From an uncultured Bacteroides sp. (GTDB lineage Bacteria; Bacteroidota; Bacteroidia; Bacteroidales; Bacteroidaceae), in assembly GCF_963675905.1 (NCBI RefSeq), contig NZ_OY780936.1:1869946-1933945 (forward strand): a DNA stretch of 64,000 nt, read 5' to 3'. Each line of letters opens with the position of its first letter. The stretch's first letter is position 1. Shown piece by piece: positions 61,623 through 64,000 of the stretch. A program made the position numbers and the translations under genes. The notes under the pieces were generated by a model. It made no database searches and was not told the DNA's origin. It saw only the letters and a list, made by a program, of their open reading frames with translations.

Positions 61623-64000
61623 TTACATAACATACATCTCGCTAAGAATGCCGGCAGCTGTTTCTACATCATCGATGTTCTTTATAATCATACTTCTGCG
61701 ATTATGTTGCTCACGCAACTGACAGTTACGCGAATATTTCTGCAAGTAAGTAATCACCTTATCGAAAGCTTCCGATTGATAGTATGGCGACTCTGGATTA
61801 TTAACAAAGAAAAGCGTCATTTTTCCTGCTTTCAGGAATACTTTTTCTACTCCTAATTTCTTTGCAAAACGGCGAAGACGAACTATACGCATCAGTTCAA
61901 GCCCTTCTTTTGGTATTTTGCCAAAACGATCCTCCAGGCGATATTGGAAATCCAGCACCTCCTGATCCGTTTCCATACTATCCAGTTCACGGTAAAGCAA
62001 CATTCTTTCGCTACTGCTAGGAATATATTCGTCCGGGAAAAGTAATTCCAAATCACTTTCTACCATACATTCCTGCACAAAGCCCTCTCCGCTTATCTTT
62101 TCTTCTCCGACAGCAAGCTCCTCAGCATAAAGTTCAGCAAACTCATCTGTCTTCAGCTCATGCACAGCTTCATTCAAAATCTTTTGATAGGTTTCATATC
62201 CCAAATCGGCAATGAAACCGCTTTGCTCAGCACCCAACATATTTCCGGCACCACGAATATCAAGATCCTGCATGGCAATATGAATACCACTGCCAAGATC
62301 ACTAAAGTTTTCAATAGCCTGCAAACGGCGCTTGGCTTCGGTAGTGAGACTGCTAAGCGGCGGTGCCAGTAAGTAACAGAATGCCTTTTTGTTTCCTCGT
62401 CCCACACGACCACGCAACTGGTGAAGATCACTCAAGCCAAAGTTCTGTGCATTGTTAATAATGATAGTATTTACATTAGGAATATCAATACCACTTTCAA
62501 TAATTGAAGTTGCTATCAATATATCATAGTCGTAATTAATAAAATCAAGAATTATTTTTTCCAGTTTTTCAGGTTCCATCTGTCCATGTCCCACGCAAAT
62601 GCGGGCATCCGGAACCAAGCGATGAATCAAGCCTTCCAGTTCATAGATATTCTGAATACGGTTATTCACGAGAAAAACCTGACCATTCCTACTCATTTCA
62701 AAATTAATTGCCTCACCAATAATATCTTCATTGAAAGTATGAACTTCTGTCTGTATAGGGTATCGGTTAGGCGGTGGAGTACTGATAACCGAAAGATCGC
62801 GAGCACCCATCAATGAGAACTGCAAAGTTCTAGGAATAGGTGTTGCCGTCATAGTCAGCGTATCCACATTTACCTTTAATTGTCTGAGTTTCTCTTTCAC
62901 AGACACTCCAAACTTTTGTTCTTCGTCAACGATTAACAATCCAAGATCTTTAAACTTTATCTGTTTGCCAATAATTTTGTGTGTGCCAATCAGCACACCA
63001 ATCTTCCCGTCTTTGAGGTCGTTCAGTATATTTTTCACTTCATTCGGTTTACGGGCACGACTCAGATAGTCTACTCTGCAAGGAAAATCCTTTAAACGTT
63101 CACTAAATGTTTTGTAATGTTGTAAAGCCAAAACAGTAGTCGGCACCAAAACCGCTACTTGCTTATTATCCGTAGCAGCTTTAAATGCAGCGCGAACAGC
63201 AATCTCTGTTTTTCCAAAACCAACATCCCCACATACCAGGCGATCCATCGGCATTTCACGCTCCATATCCGACTTCACGTCTTGTGTAGTTTTCAGCTGA
63301 TCGGGTGTATCTTCATAAATAAATGAAGCTTCAAGTTCGTGTTGCAGGAATGAATCGGGGCTAAAACTAAAGCCTTTTTCATCTTTCCGTTGAGAATAAA
63401 GTTTAATCAAATCACGGGCTATATCCTTTATTTTCGATTTAGTTCTATCTTTCAGTTTTTCCCATGCACCGGTTCCCAGTTTGTTTAAGCGAGGAGGTTC
63501 CCCTTCCTTACCTTTATATTTAGATACCTTATGCAAAGAATGGATACTAACAAAGACTACATCCTCGTTCTGATAAACCAATTTGATTACTTCCTGAGAG
63601 GTGTTTCCATTTGGAATCCTTATTAATCCGGCGAATTTACCTACTCCATGGTCAGTATGTACCACATAATCGCCAACCTGAAACTGGTTCAGTTCCTTTA
63701 ATGTAAGAGCCACCTTACCACTTCTGGCATTGTCACTCTTTAAGTTATACTTATGAAAACGGTCGAATATCTGATGATCGGTAAAGAAACAGCAGCGCAA
63801 CGTATTATCAACAAATCCCTCATGAATAGTTTTATCTACTGCTATAAAAGGAATATGATCGTTCCGGTCATCAAAAATAGCCTTGATACGATCCGTTTGC
63901 TTTGCACTGTCCGACAATATATAAATCTGATAGTTCTGCTCCAGATAACTCTTCAGCGAACTACTTACCAAATCAAAGTTCTTATGAAAAATAGGCTGTG
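61623..64000 (-). CDS. mfd: Transcription-repair coupling factor Mfd, 5' part outside window
   Basis: The frame is open to the right edge, so the N-terminal UvrB-homology region is mostly missing; about 792 C-terminal residues are visible. The RNA polymerase-interacting domain (FQVGDYVVHTDHGVGKFAG) is followed by the helicase core with Walker A GDVGFGKTE, DEEQKFGV (motif II), TATPIPRTLQFSL (motif III) and SIIESGIDIPNVNT plus QLRGRVGRG (motifs V and VI), then the C-terminal TRCF domain. Mfd removes stalled RNA polymerase at lesions and recruits UvrA. Confidence 0.95.
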   Translation of the reverse strand, partial: QPIFHKNFDLVSSSLKSYLEQNYQIYILSDSAKQTDRIKAIFDDRNDHIPFIAVDKTIHEGFVDNTLRCCFFTDHQIFDRFHKYNLKSDNARSGKVALTLKELNQFQVGDYVVHTDHGVGKFAGLIRIPNGNTSQEVIKLVYQNEDVVFVSIHSLHKVSKYKGKEGEPPRLNKLGTGAWEKLKDRTKSKIKDIARDLIKLYSQRKDEKGFSFSPDSFLQHELEASFIYEDTPDQLKTTQDVKSDMEREMPMDRLVCGDVGFGKTEIAVRAAFKAATDNKQVAVLVPTTVLALQHYKTFSERLKDFPCRVDYLSRARKPNEVKNILNDLKDGKIGVLIGTHKIIGKQIKFKDLGLLIVDEEQKFGVSVKEKLRQLKVNVDTLTMTATPIPRTLQFSLMGARDLSVISTPPPNRYPIQTEVHTFNEDIIGEAINFEMSRNGQVFLVNNRIQNIYELEGLIHRLVPDARICVGHGQMEPEKLEKIILDFINYDYDILIATSIIESGIDIPNVNTIIINNAQNFGLSDLHQLRGRVGRGNKKAFCYLLAPPLSSLTTEAKRRLQAIENFSDLGSGIHIAMQDLDIRGAGNMLGAEQSGFIADLGYETYQKILNEAVHELKTDEFAELYAEELAVGEEKISGEGFVQECMVESDLELLFPDEYIPSSSERMLLYRELDSMETDQEVLDFQYRLEDRFGKIPKEGLELMRIVRLRRFAKKLGVEKVFLKAGKMTLFFVNNPESPYYQSEAFDKVITYLQKYSRNCQLREQHNRRSMIIKNIDDVETAAGILSEMYVM

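Noticed and set aside
1-64000. tRNA, rRNA, integrase or insertion sequence
   Set aside because: None recognised by reading both strands; small RNA genes without strong landmarks could have been missed without a covariance-model search.

Overview
The window comes from an AT-rich Bacteroidales genome, most likely Bacteroides or a close relative. The evidence is SusC/SusD/SusE proteins, several TonB-dependent receptors with N-terminal carboxypeptidase-regulatory-like domains, promoters of the Bacteroides type (TTTG ... TAnnTTTG) without Shine-Dalgarno sites, a long PPi-type phosphofructokinase, GLPGLI and DUF4421 families, and a biotin-dependent methylmalonyl-CoA decarboxylase cluster. No rRNA, tRNA, CRISPR array, integrase or transposase was recognised. 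Genus and species are inference.

Layout. 1-1.5 kb: the end of a TPR protein. 2.0-5.9 kb: a promoter, a small secreted Cys-containing protein, a hairpin terminator, a GLPGLI protein and a TonB-dependent-type outer-membrane protein. 6.3-8.7 kb (minus): nitroreductase, DUF2520 dehydrogenase, KdsC-type phosphatase and Maf, overlapping or tightly packed. 8.8-12.3 kb: a FemAB-like acyltransferase and a TonB receptor. 12.4-16.4 kb: mce-mmdA-mmdD-mmdC-mmdB; the MmdB subunit lacks residues considered essential for Na+ pumping. 16.5-37.8 kb: an alpha-glucan region with a SusA-like GH13 (+), a GH25 lysozyme, a large GH18-deacetylase-GT2 fusion, a minus-strand susC-susD-susE operon, a separately promoted GH13 amylase with a sorting-domain-like tail, a LacI-type regulator, an MFS sugar transporter and a GH65 maltose phosphorylase. 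Between regulator and transporter lie about 700 bp of non-coding DNA with two large related palindromes and a run of 22-bp repeats.

37.9-49.8 kb: a porin with an orphan solute-binding protein, a membrane protein, Gfo/Idh/MocA oxidoreductase, DUF4421 protein, guanine deaminase, FadL-like porin, a Tyr/Gly- then Ser/Arg-rich exported protein, PrmA, an unlisted 50-residue membrane protein and a second, membrane-anchored GH25. 50-64 kb: PPi-phosphofructokinase, a small helical protein, a PlsC-like acyltransferase, an omega-amidase-like nitrilase, a NagB-like/LmbE fusion whose NagB half looks catalytically dead, a large amidase/golvesin-domain protein, a YgiQ radical-SAM protein, and Mfd (cut by the right edge).

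How it works together. Starch would be bound and imported by SusC/D/E, cut by the secreted amylase and the periplasmic SusA-like enzyme, taken across the inner membrane by the MFS carrier and split by maltose phosphorylase. Near-identical palindromes of the form TGCAANCGNTTGCA lie upstream of susA, susC and the amylase gene, each 54-55 bp before the -7 element, which ties three separated transcription units to the LacI-type regulator. The sugar carbon could end in the propionate branch encoded by the mmd cluster.
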